The position numbers and the translations under genes were made by a program. Source: Deltaproteobacteria bacterium (GTDB lineage: Bacteria; Desulfobacterota; JADFXK01). Taken from it: a stretch of DNA of 11,444 nt. Shown one piece after another: positions 1-6,015 of this stretch. A model generated the notes under the pieces. That model was not told the DNA's origin, did no database searches, and saw nothing but the letters and a program-made list of their open reading frames with translations. Each line of letters starts with the position of its first letter. Positions within the stretch are counted from its first letter, which is position 1. The DNA lies in assembly GCA_015233285.1 (NCBI GenBank), contig JADFYA010000010.1, positions 11,930 through 23,373 on the forward strand, given 5' to 3'.

Positions 1-2689
1 TCCCGGAGACCGGCTTTCTTGAGAATTCTTTCACCACGTCGTGGAGTTGGATGTTTGAATTGTAACCTAAAGTTCGGCTCATCAAATGAAATTGATTGGC
101 CTGGTCATCGTAAACGACATTGACCAGATTCGCGTCCGAGCCGTCACTCTGGGTAATGGCCTTATTCATGGCCTGCTCCAGATCGCCCGCCAATTTTACC
201 TTGTCCGCCGTGGTGTTGGCATAATTGGCATTCGGCATGATCGCGGTATATGTACTTGTTGAGTCATTGAGTGAAAAAACCAGCCGGTTGTTGCCGTCGC
301 CAGCCGTTTTAACGGCTGAGATGCCCATGTTGCTCCAGGACCAGCCGCCAACCGCGGTGGTCAGACCGGACACGATGATGCTTTGGGGCCGGACCGTGCC
401 GTCGGCTGACGTGAGGCTCAACCGCAGCGTGTGATCAGGTGCTATTTCCGCCCGGACACCGGCACCGGCCGTGATCAAGGCACTATTGATGATATCGAGG
501 ACACCGGCCTCACTAAAAGCGGCTGTGCTGGTGGCTGAGGAAATATTGGTCTTGTGCACGTTAAAATTGATGGGGACTCCGTTAACCGTAAAGCTCATGG
601 TCGTGGCTCCTGAGAGAGCCTGTGTCCCGGAAAATTCGTAAACCTGGCCGGTCTCGGTGTTCTCGGTTCCTGTGGTGATGGTGTTGGTGGACATGAACAT
701 CCCGGTTCCGACGCCGAGGGGATCAACCACAGCGGCAAAAACATTGCTGGTATCATTTTTCTGGACGGCCAGGGCCTGGGCATAGCCGGTCAACCCGGTG
801 TTTTGGGAAGTCCAGTCGGCGCCGCCATCCACCGTCCGGAATACGCCGCCGTTTTGGGTACCGGCGTAAATCGTCCCGGAATCATTAGGATCAAAGGCCA
901 GGGAAAGAACCGACAAATCCGTCAACCCGGTGTTCACGGCGGACCAGGTGGCCCCACCATCATCGCTTCTGAATACGCCGCCCGCATTCGTTCCGACGAT
1001 CAGGCTGTTGGAACCATCCGGGGCTGTAGCCATGGACCGGATATTCATGTCGGTCAGGCCGGTAGTCACGGCGGTCCAGGTAGCCCCGCCATCAGTACTC
1101 TTGAATACGCCGCCGGCGTTGGTCCCGGCATATACGGTGGCCGGACTATTTTGATCCGTGGCCAGGGATTGAATGTTCAGATCGGTCAGACCGGTATCTA
1201 CGGCGCACCAGACGGTCCCGCCGGCAGTGCTCTCGAATACGCCGCCGGCTTTTGTTCCGGCATAAACGACATTCGAATCATTGGGATCCACCGTCAGGGA
1301 GGTGACGTCCAGATCGGTCAACCCGGTGTTTAAGGCTGTCCAGGTGGCTCCGCCATCGTTGGTGACATACACGCCGCCGAGCTTGGTTCCGGCGTAGGCA
1401 ATATTGGAGTCGGTTTTGGAGGTGGCCACGGACAGGACTGCCGAGCCGGCGGCCATTCCGGTATTGGCCGGTGACCAGGTCGCTCCGCCATCGGTCGTCT
1501 TGTAGATACCGTCCATCTGAGTCCCGGCATACATGATTCCGGAAGACGAGGCAATCGGACTGGCAACGAGTGACAATATTGCCGAACCGGCCAGACCAGT
1601 GTTGGCCCCACCCCAGTTGATGCCACCGGCTTTGAGAACCGTGGAATTGGTTAATCCCAGCGCTTTTCCGGCCGAACCGGTGACCTGCATGGTTATCGCA
1701 CCGGAGTTGTTGGTCAACCGGATGAAATTGCCGCCGGCTGGTAGGGTATTGGGTAACCAGGCTACGCTGATGACACCGGAGGTAGCCGTTTCGATGGCGC
1801 ATTCTATTTCTTGCTGGGTATAGGTTCCGGAGGTGAAGGTGACGTCCCGGCCGCCGAAGCTCACGGTCCCGCTGGCGGAGAAATAGGCTGTATTTTGGGA
1901 AGAACCGGCGCCGAAAACCGCCCCCTGGGTGGGTCCGGTAATACCCACCGAGCCTATGCTGGAGGAGCCGACGATCTCGGCCGCGGTGCCTTTTTCAAAT
2001 TTGTAATTGAAGCTCACGCTCTGGTTGACGTTGATGGTCATATTGGCCGTATCGCCTATGGAACCGTTGGTATTGGTCAGGTGAACGTCAGTTGTGTCCG
2101 TGGTATAGGTCTTGGGATTAGTCAGTTCCATGATGTTGCTTTTCAGGACCTGGTTTGTTCCGCTGGCCGAGGCCTTAACGATGATCCGGTAATTACCTTC
2201 TACGACCTGACCGGTAATATGGGCCTGAAGTTGATCAGGGCTATTCGTGACCCAGGAGCCGGACTGGCTGCCGTTCAATAATTTTCGGGTATTGAATTCG
2301 GTATTTCCAGAGATGTTGTCGATTTCACTCTTGAGTTGGTCAATTTCGATTTGGATGTCGGCCCGGTCCTTGCTGGTCAGTATTCCATTGGCTGCTTGTA
2401 GTGACAGTTCCCGCATCCGCTGTAAGATGGACTGAATTTCATTTAAGCCGCCGTCGGCCGTCTGAAGCATGGAGTAACCGCTCTGGGCGTTGGTATTGGC
2501 CTGGGCCAGTCCTTTGATCTGGGATCGAAACCGTTCGGACATGGCCAGTCCGGAAGGATCGTCGGAGGCGCTGTTGATGCGCATGCCGGTGGAGAGCCGG
2601 TTAATGGCTTGGTTGAGCTGCTGGTTCCAACCCTTGAGTTGTATTTGGGAACCTATTGAGGCCAGGTTGTTGAGGATTGAAAGACTCAT
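1..2689 (-). CDS. fliC: Flagellin with a seven-repeat Asp-box (BNR) propeller inserted in its variable region; 3' end outside window
   Basis: Structural protein of the flagellar filament. The frame is open from ATG at 2689 to the left edge (at least 896 codons, no stop), so the C-terminal D0/D1 half is not seen. Residues 1-141 are a classic flagellin N-terminal domain: NRLSTGMRINSASDDPSGLA, LQRMRELSLQAANG, and a D-N-I-S-G-N-T-E-F-N-T-R-K-L-L-N-G ending. Residues about 142-355 are beta-rich variable sequence. Residues 359-670 hold seven repeats of 44-46 residues with conserved Trp at 359, 405, 450, 494, 538, 582 and 626 and Asp-box cores such as STDGGATW. Residues 671-896 are again flagellin-insert-like. 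Typical flagellins are 270-600 residues, so this is large. Cys297 and Cys495 are unusual for flagellin. The start is fixed by AAGGAG seven bases upstream and by the conserved N terminus. FlgL is a less likely alternative because the N-terminal motifs are those of flagellin proper. Confidence 0.92.
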   Translation of the reverse strand, partial: MSLSILNNLASIGSQIQLKGWNQQLNQAINRLSTGMRINSASDDPSGLAMSERFRSQIKGLAQANTNAQSGYSMLQTADGGLNEIQSILQRMRELSLQAANGILTSKDRADIQIEIDQLKSEIDNISGNTEFNTRKLLNGSQSGSWVTNSPDQLQAHITGQVVEGNYRIIVKASASGTNQVLKSNIMELTNPKTYTTDTTDVHLTNTNGSIGDTANMTINVNQSVSFNYKFEKGTAAEIVGSSSIGSVGITGPTQGAVFGAGSSQNTAYFSASGTVSFGGRDVTFTSGTYTQQEIECAIETATSGVISVAWLPNTLPAGGNFIRLTNNSGAITMQVTGSAGKALGLTNSTVLKAGGINWGGANTGLAGSAILSLVASPIASSSGIMYAGTQMDGIYKTTDGGATWSPANTGMAAGSAVLSVATSKTDSNIAYAGTKLGGVYVTNDGGATWTALNTGLTDLDVTSLTVDPNDSNVVYAGTKAGGVFESTAGGTVWCAVDTGLTDLNIQSLATDQNSPATVYAGTNAGGVFKSTDGGATWTAVTTGLTDMNIRSMATAPDGSNSLIVGTNAGGVFRSDDGGATWSAVNTGLTDLSVLSLAFDPNDSGTIYAGTQNGGVFRTVDGGADWTSQNTGLTGYAQALAVQKNDTSNVFAAVVDPLGVGTGMFMSTNTITTGTENTETGQVYEFSGTQALSGATTMSFTVNGVPINFNVHKTNISSATSTAAFSEAGVLDIINSALITAGAGVRAEIAPDHTLRLSLTSADGTVRPQSIIVSGLTTAVGGWSWSNMGISAVKTAGDGNNRLVFSLNDSTSTYTAIMPNANYANTTADKVKLAGDLEQAMNKAITQSDGSDANLVNVVYDDQANQFHLMSRTLGYNSNIQLHDVVKEFSRKPVSG
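680..1615 (-). repeat. Seven tandem in-frame repeats (132-138 bp) coding Asp-box propeller blades
   Basis: The Trp codons that end each Asp-box lie at 1613, 1475, 1340, 1208, 1076, 944 and 812 (lowest base), giving units of 138, 135, 132, 132, 132 and 132 bp, plus a last unit to about 680. Each unit reads roughly W-x-A-x-N-T-G-L-T-D-L...S-L-A...YAGT-x-GGV-F-x-S-x-DGGAT-W. Repeats of this type form four-stranded blades in BNR/sialidase-like, sortilin and Ycf48-type propellers; seven units would close one propeller. The Asp-box before Trp494 is degenerate (STAGGTVW, Asp replaced by Ala). The last unit lacks the closing GGATW. Confidence 0.9.
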
Positions 2690-2695
2690 GACTGC

Positions 2696-2704
2696 TCTCC
2701 TTGT
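2696..2704 (-). promoter_or_regulatory. Flagellin Shine-Dalgarno overlapping a CsrA-type ACAAGGA site
   Basis: The minus strand reads ACAAGGAGA ending seven bases before the flagellin ATG. It serves as the ribosome binding site and also contains ACAAGGA, an exact match to the ACARGGA core of the CsrA binding consensus. A CsrA dimer bound here would block initiation. Confidence 0.6.
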
Positions 2705-2712
2705 CGGACTTG

Positions 2713-2730
2713 GGGGAAATCCTTTTCCCC
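2713..2730 (-). promoter_or_regulatory. Leader hairpin with AGGA tetraloop, candidate second CsrA site
   Basis: The leader RNA reads GGGGAAA-AGGA-TTTCCCC: a perfect seven-pair stem with a four-base loop showing GGA, the preferred CsrA presentation. Its GGA lies 22 bases upstream of the GGA in the Shine-Dalgarno, a spacing suitable for one CsrA dimer to bridge. CsrA binding is inferred. Confidence 0.5.
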
Positions 2731-2782
2731 TGTTGATCTATCAGCACCCCCGACGGCACCGGGTAGTGTTCTTCCTTTTGAT

Positions 2783-2890
2783 CTATTATCGGCAAATCGA
2801 CAACGTTACTTTAGATTTTTCTTGGTCGGCAGTCATTTTTTTTATTGTTTAATATCAAGAAGTTAATCATTAGAAGCAGAATAAAATCTA
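2783..2890. repeat. Direct repeat copy A (promoter plus AT-rich upstream region)
   Basis: It contains the sigma-28 promoter and about 75 bases of AT-rich sequence upstream of it. It matches 3092-3198: the promoter core cggcaaatcgacaa, then ttactttag, a poly-T block and tttaatatca occur in the same order and spacing. Boundaries are by eye. Confidence 0.75.
2786..2813 (-). promoter_or_regulatory. Sigma-28 (FliA) promoter of flagellin, copy A
   Basis: Minus strand TAAA (2810-2813), 16 bases, then GCCGATAA (2786-2793), a perfect -10 match to the FliA consensus; the classical spacing is 15. The predicted transcript has a leader of roughly 90 bases before the flagellin ATG. Confidence 0.85.
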
Positions 2891-2923
2891 ACCCCAGGCT
2901 TCTTTTATGCGGTCAAAAAATCG

Positions 2924-3061
2924 TCAACGGTGGTTACGTTTTGATCCGGCCGGGCCGCGTCCTGGGATTTCCTCGTCCCAGGCCTCAATCCGGAGGACCA
3001 GGACCGGAGGGAGTGAGAGAGAGACAAAGGAGGGCGGAGAGTCTGGCTGGGCGGTGGGCAT
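2924..3061 (-). CDS. Small ORF (45 codons) downstream of the second sigma-28 promoter, function unknown
   Basis: I do not recognise this protein. ATG at 3061 is preceded by AAAGGA about eight bases upstream, and the ORF lies directly downstream of promoter copy B, so it could be transcribed with the flagellar regulon. The product would start MPTAQPDSPP, is rich in Pro and Ser in its first half and ends in a basic stretch; there is no signal peptide or membrane segment. The opposite strand here is strongly purine-rich, which may explain the open frame. It may equally be a non-coding remnant left between two copies of a flagellin promoter. Confidence 0.25.
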   Translation of the reverse strand: MPTAQPDSPPSFVSLSLPPVLVLRIEAWDEEIPGRGPAGSKRNHR

Positions 3062-3091
3062 CGATCTTTTCCTTTCATCCGGGGTTATGAT

Positions 3092-3198
3092 TCTATTTCG
3101 GCAAATCGACAAGATTACTTTAGGTTTGTTTAGGGTTGGCGCCAACTTTTTTATTATTTAATATCAGCTAATTATCTCTTAACTACAAAATAAATACT
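3092..3198. repeat. Direct repeat copy B
   Basis: Second copy of the flagellin upstream region (see 2783-2890), offset by 309 bp. Divergence is concentrated outside the promoter core and the poly-T/tttaatatca block. Confidence 0.75.
3095..3122 (-). promoter_or_regulatory. Second sigma-28 promoter (copy B)
   Basis: Minus strand TAAA (3119-3122), 16 bases, then GCCGAAAT (3095-3102). The -10 box has two mismatches to GCCGATAA, so it should be weaker than copy A. The spacer is the same length and nearly the same sequence as in copy A. No flagellin gene follows it directly. Confidence 0.6.
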
Positions 3199-3384
3199 CA
3201 ATCCGGGCAACGTTTTGGCCGATGACTGCGGCCAACGGCACGAGAATTTAGCGGACGAGACGATGAATTTGTTGAAGAGTTGGCTGGGCGAGACTGTGGT
3301 GACGGGATGGGAGAATTTGCGGGAGGGGGTAACATCGGACGGGGAGGGCCTTGGGCGGTTTAACCTGGCGCAGGCAAGTAGGAG
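3199..3384. other. Intergenic stretch with a short hairpin
   Basis: I see no convincing gene here. ttggccg (3215-3221) and cggccaa (3229-3235) form a seven-pair hairpin with a seven-base loop and no following T-run. The rest is purine-rich on the plus strand; an ATG-started plus frame from 3221 has no ribosome site and runs into the gene at 3385. Confidence 0.5.
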
Positions 3385-3729
3385 CTACTTCAAGAGCTTG
3401 ACCAGGACCCCGACGGAGGTGATGATAATAGCGGATTGAGCGACCATTAAGCCGACGACCCATTTGATGGCGTCAACTTTAGATTCCAGGATTTTGGTTT
3501 CGGCGGTGCTTTTTAGGTCGGCGATATCTTTCTGCGTAGTCAAGCGCAAAACTTCAATACCCCCTATGATTGAAGTTTTGATCTCTTCGATATCTTTTTT
3601 GGTCGCTAAGACCTCAACCTGTTGTTGCGTTTGCTCTTTAAAAACCTCAGACAGCGCCCGGCTGGCTGCGTCGGGTGGCCCGGCTTTGGCCAAACGGTCA
3701 TAGACGGCCAATGTGTCAAAGTATTCCAT
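3385..3729 (-). CDS. DUF1640-like coiled-coil protein with a C-terminal membrane anchor
   Basis: Small protein of 114 residues whose layout matches the bacterial DUF1640/CCDC90-like family: an N-terminal helical motif (FDTLAVYDRLAKAG...ALSEVFKEQ, residues 4-33), a Lys/Glu-rich coiled coil containing LATKKDIEEIK (41-51) and a second ATKxD-like segment, then one hydrophobic segment at about 89-112 (WVVGLMVAQSAIIITSVGVL). The body would face the cytoplasm or periplasm as a rod; the bacterial function is not known. I chose ATG at 3729 instead of a start further upstream because GGAGG (3736-3740) lies six bases away and the family motif begins at this Met. A promoter lies just upstream. The gene stands alone between the flagellin region and a plus-strand gene. 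Confidence 0.75.
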   Translation of the reverse strand: MEYFDTLAVYDRLAKAGPPDAASRALSEVFKEQTQQQVEVLATKKDIEEIKTSIIGGIEVLRLTTQKDIADLKSTAETKILESKVDAIKWVVGLMVAQSAIIITSVGVLVKLLK

Positions 3730-3747
3730 GTCCTGCCTCCCATGGTT

Positions 3748-3776
3748 ATTATGCCCAAGCAAGTCGGAAAAGGCAA
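3748..3776 (-). promoter_or_regulatory. Sigma-70-like promoter of the DUF1640-like gene
   Basis: Minus strand TTGCCT (3771-3776), 17-base spacer, CATAAT (3748-3753). The leader would be only about 10-15 bases. Confidence 0.5.
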
Positions 3777-4109
3777 GAATAATTTCCGGGAGGAAACTTT
3801 TTGACCGGGTGGGCGGCCTGGTGAAAAAGGACCACACAACCTTTACCGGGTGCATCGATGCTTAAGACGTGGGGGAAAGAAAATTCCTTGCCTTGGAAAT
3901 CAAAATATGGTAGGTTAGTTCTATTATATTTGGTAGTTTTTCATATCTATTATTTTGGGGAGAGGCTAAGAAAGATGTGGACTGAATGTGCGTCGTGTAA
4001 AAGTAGGGGGAATATCCCTGGCCGGGTTAAAATGATATGAAATTACTTTGGAGATGATGATAATATAATTTGGTATCAAAAAACGGACATCAGAATAGAG
4101 GGAATAGAT
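3777..4109. other. AT-rich intergenic region with a TATAAT box
   Basis: This region is much richer in A+T than the surroundings. TATAAT at 4064-4069 is a good -10 for the plus-strand gene starting at 4110, but no good -35 is visible. A 60-codon plus ORF from 3858 has no ribosome site and reads like chance. Nothing else is recognised. Confidence 0.4.
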
Positions 4110-4610
4110 ATGAACAATAGACTTGGCCTCTTTATCTGTTTAGCATTTCTGGTTGTTTCTATCCCGGCGTTCGGCTTAGAAGTTTACAAATATAAGAATG
4201 CTAGCGGAGTGACGTCCTATAGTGATACACCTCTAGAGAATACAATAGCAGAACCGGAAGTCGTAAAAATGCCTGACACGCCTTTACGCAGTCCTAATAT
4301 CATGAGAGACGAGTCAAGCGACAAGCCGGCTGAGTCTTCGCCAAGGTCTTCCGCTAAAGCCGCAGATACGCCTACCACCGCCAAGAGTATATCACACAAG
4401 CGGTCTCAACAGAAAGACGAAACGGCAGATGTCGGATTTTTTCCAGTTTCTACCGGATTTAATCGTTATTATAATGTTTGTGGGAAGACGGGCGCAGATT
4501 CGTCTCAGGATAAATTAGGTTACCCTTTCAAGGAAAAGACATTCCAAACAAATGTGTTGCCGGTGAAAACTTTTGGCCCGGCGCCTACCGGGAGTGGTGG
4601 GAGAAAGTGA
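4110..4610 (+). CDS. Exported DUF4124-domain protein
   Basis: Predicted secreted or periplasmic protein of 166 residues. Residues 1-22 form a signal peptide (basic NNR, hydrophobic core to 19, cleavage after AFG). Residues 24-42 (EVYKYKNASGVTSYSDTPLE) are the DUF4124 signature, a short beta hairpin found after signal peptides in many proteobacterial envelope proteins. Residues 50-107 are a Ser/Thr/Pro/Lys-rich, probably disordered linker. The C-terminal 60 residues contain a single Cys124 and end in a Gly-rich basic tail. GAGGGAA lies about six bases before the ATG, and a terminator follows 24 bases after the stop, so it is a single-gene unit. The molecular role is unknown. Confidence 0.8.
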   Translation: MNNRLGLFICLAFLVVSIPAFGLEVYKYKNASGVTSYSDTPLENTIAEPEVVKMPDTPLRSPNIMRDESSDKPAESSPRSSAKAADTPTTAKSISHKRSQQKDETADVGFFPVSTGFNRYYNVCGKTGADSSQDKLGYPFKEKTFQTNVLPVKTFGPAPTGSGGRK

Positions 4611-4630
4611 TAATACAGAAAGAATAAACG

Positions 4631-4716
4631 AATGGCCGGGTGAGATTTCCTGGCCTTTTGCTTTATCCCGACTCGTGGGCAAAGCGACGACCGTGTGGGG
4701 AATAGTGTGGGGAGTA
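4631..4716. repeat. Imperfect direct repeat, left copy (terminator hairpin plus GTGGG repeats)
   Basis: The sequence ggccgggtgaga, a stretch ctggcc, then cgtgggcaaa and gtgtgggg appears here and at 6751-6835 in the same order and spacing. After the hairpin, GTGGG-type words repeat at 4675, 4695 and 4707 (cgtgggcaaa, gtgtgggg, gtgtgggg). Confidence 0.65.
4634..4659 (+). terminator. Terminator of the DUF4124 gene
   Basis: GGCCGGG (4634-4640) pairs with CCTGGCC (4649-4655) with one G-U pair and an eight-base loop, followed by TTTTGCTTT. Confidence 0.65.
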
Positions 4717-4743
4717 AAATATTGGTTCTTCGCTATTTCGAAT

Positions 4744-4768
4744 GGTGGCTCAACCACCCCGTTTTTTT
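4744..4768 (+). terminator. Possible second plus-strand terminator
   Basis: GGTGG-CTCAA-CCACC, three bases, then seven T residues (4762-4768). The stem is only five pairs, so it is a weak candidate. Confidence 0.4.
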
Positions 4769-5034
4769 ATAGCACAACAGATATTGGTATTAAAGCGGTA
4801 AACTTTGCGGGCCGGGGGGGCAGAGCCTCCAGTGCTACCCACTCCAAATAGAAAAGCGCCAGGAGAGTAAAAGGCCTGTGTATCATTGCTGACTATTTTA
4901 TGTTGCAAGTCAAAAGCTGGTTGTGGCATGGCCACGCTGACCAAACGTTATCCAGATGAATAAAAAGAGAGAACCACTTTTTCTTATTGAGCCGATGGCC
5001 CGGCCGGGAGCAATCTAGCCAACGGAAATTACGA
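4769..5034. other. Intergenic region, no gene recognised
   Basis: It contains a G-run (4809-4830 area) opposite cagagcctcc. A minus frame over 4750-4944 is open but begins at TTG without a ribosome site. There is an A/T-rich mirror-like stretch (aaaaagagag...actttttctt, 4960-4984) that could form a weak hairpin 3' of the STAS gene. I cannot assign a function. Confidence 0.35.
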
Positions 5035-5361
5035 CTAATCGAGGTTAAACAGCCTGCCGGCGCTATGTGCTTGAATGCTTTTTTTGACATTGGGGGGGCA
5101 GCATGAGAGGACGACTTCGGCCCTATTTGCGATAGCTTTTTCCCGCAGCACCAAAAGCATTCCTAAAGCTGACGCGTCCACATACTCCACCCCGGCCATA
5201 TCAACCACCACTCGTGATGGCAACCTCGATTTATCTCCATAATAACTCAGTTTGTTCCAACAAGCCTGGATGAAATTGGAATAAGTCGTGTAATCAAACC
5301 TGCCGGTTAGGCTAATCGTCAAGGTCTTACCGTCATCTGATTGATTTGCTGTCACATCCAT
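5035..5361 (-). CDS. STAS-domain anti-sigma factor antagonist
   Basis: Single-domain STAS protein of 108 residues, the usual size for SpoIIAA/RsbV-type antagonists that release a sigma factor or other partner by binding a Ser/Thr kinase anti-sigma factor. Visible features: beta strand TLTISLTGRFDY (13-24), helix with SNFIQACWNKL, central strand RVVVDMAGVEYVDASALGMLLVLREKA (50-76) with the phosphorylatable serine predicted at Ser64 (D-A-S-A), then AEVVLSCCPPNVKKSIQ and the final helix. GGAGG lies eight bases before ATG at 5361. No kinase or sigma factor gene is next to it, so its partner is encoded elsewhere; the N-terminal NQSDDGKTLTISLTGRFDY layout resembles STAS proteins of two-component and chemotaxis circuits. 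The family call is firm, the target unknown. Confidence 0.88.
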   Translation of the reverse strand: MDVTANQSDDGKTLTISLTGRFDYTTYSNFIQACWNKLSYYGDKSRLPSRVVVDMAGVEYVDASALGMLLVLREKAIANRAEVVLSCCPPNVKKSIQAHSAGRLFNLD

Positions 5362-5458
5362 GATGTGTACCTCCGTGTTGAGAACAAAGCAGCTTGTGGA
5401 ACATATTTTTTCTTAAGACAAACTTGCCGGCTACACTCAATGCCCGCATAGTTATCGT

Positions 5459-5487
5459 ATTATGGTCGAAATAGGTAAATTAATCAA
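5459..5487 (-). promoter_or_regulatory. Sigma-70-like promoter of the STAS gene
   Basis: Minus strand TTGATT (5482-5487), 17-base spacer, CATAAT (5459-5464), about 90-100 bases upstream of the ATG. Confidence 0.45.
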
Positions 5488-5504
5488 TAGGTAGATAGCC
5501 TATT

Positions 5505-5620
5505 TGAATAGGAAAAAATCCTAATTTCATGGGAGTTCATCCCAGCCGGTAGACGATCGGTGTTGAGAGGAGGCAACCTTTCGCGGCACTCTTTGACCGC
5601 CGGTCTCGTTTTTGGAGGGA
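5505..5620 (+). promoter_or_regulatory. Structure-rich leader upstream of two tiny ORFs
   Basis: Between 5505 and the ribosome site at 5614 several short hairpins can be drawn: AGGA/TCCT around 5509-5521, TGGGA-GTTCA-TCCCA (5529-5543), and GCGG/CCGC (5583-5600). No known riboswitch consensus was recognised. Confidence 0.25.
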
Positions 5621-5626
5621 AATAAA

Positions 5627-5680
5627 ATGAATCAAGAGGAGAGAATTCAAGAAGTCGGCCACCTACCGGCCAGGGGGTGA
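5627..5680 (+). CDS. Tiny ORF (17 residues), possible leader peptide
   Basis: It reads MNQEERIQEVGHLPARG. A strong GGAGGG ribosome site lies seven bases upstream. Its TGA is four bases before the ATG of the next ORF, and its last codons (AGG GGG TGA) supply the Shine-Dalgarno of that ORF, so translation is probably coupled. It could also be the 5' part of a frameshifted gene, because the next ORF is in a different frame. No homologue is recalled. Confidence 0.4.
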   Translation: MNQEERIQEVGHLPARG

Positions 5681-5684
5681 TGTG

Positions 5685-5795
5685 ATGGATTTCGACGACA
5701 TTTCTGATAGGGAGCGTGGGATGGTCGAGGTTTACTTTAACAACAACATGGAGATCAGCGACGGATTTATGCACATGCTATATGAATCATCCTGA
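5685..5795 (+). CDS. Small acidic protein (36 residues), unknown function
   Basis: It begins MDFDDISDRERGMVEVYF and ends with DGFMHMLYESS. It is acidic, probably helical, with four extra Met residues and no signal or membrane segment. AGGGGGTG just upstream serves as ribosome site. The composition looks like a genuine small protein and not random translation, but no family is recognised. It lies between divergent genes (STAS on one side, exported protein on the other) and seems to form a two-ORF unit with the 17-codon ORF before it. An antisense 96-codon frame covers the same DNA and is taken as a shadow. Confidence 0.45.
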   Translation: MDFDDISDRERGMVEVYFNNNMEISDGFMHMLYESS

Positions 5796-5802
5796 CCTGG
5801 TG

Positions 5803-5859
5803 TAAACCCGGATCATGATCGGATCCGCCCTTGTCGCGTGATGCCTTGAACCGGGTTTA
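5803..5859 (+). other. Inverted repeat 3' of the small ORFs
   Basis: TAAACCCGG (5803-5811) and CCGGGTTTA (5851-5859) are perfect nine-base arms enclosing 39 bases that contain the palindrome gatcatgatc. It starts eight bases after the stop codon of the 36-residue ORF. No T-run follows, so it is a possible RNA structure or protein site and not a canonical terminator. Confidence 0.5.
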
Positions 5860-5951
5860 TGACTGCAAGCACTTATTCAACCGACTATTGGAGCTATCGT
5901 CTGGCCATGAGGGCGGCCCAGGGAGCCCGTTGCCGGAGATTCCAACAGCAT

Positions 5952-5990
5952 AAAAAACGAAGGCCATGCCGGATAACCCGGCGTGGCCTT
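5952..5990 (-). terminator. Rho-independent terminator of the exported protein gene
   Basis: On the minus strand a 13-pair stem (AAGGCCACGCCGG with CCGGCATGGCCTT, one G-U pair, five-base loop) is followed by CGTTTTTT. It lies 25 bases after the stop at 6016. Confidence 0.88.
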
Positions 5991-6015
5991 AAATCAATAG
6001 AAATTGTCCGATGCT

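Noticed and set aside
803..1333. Long plus-strand open frame (176 codons) with repeated Gly-rich sequence
   Set aside because: It is the reverse-complement shadow of the propeller repeats of the flagellin; its periodicity comes from the minus-strand gene.
1278..1802. Minus-strand frame of 174 codons
   Set aside because: Another frame of the same strand inside the flagellin; it has no recognisable domain and no ribosome site.
3858..4040. 60-codon plus ORF containing a CxxC motif
   Set aside because: No ribosome site at its ATG, AT-rich intergenic context and no family resemblance.
4573..4851. 92-codon plus ORF after the DUF4124 gene
   Set aside because: It overlaps the DUF4124 gene and reads through a terminator and the direct repeat; no ribosome site.
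4750..4944. 64-codon minus ORF
   Set aside because: TTG start without a ribosome site; composition looks like translated repeat DNA.
5505..5620. Possible cyclic-di-GMP (GEMM) or other known riboswitch
   Set aside because: Compared by memory with the GEMM consensus; the core sequences do not match on either strand.
5484..5774. 96-codon minus ORF
   Set aside because: Antisense to the two small ORFs with good ribosome sites and overlaps the STAS promoter; no ribosome site of its own noted.
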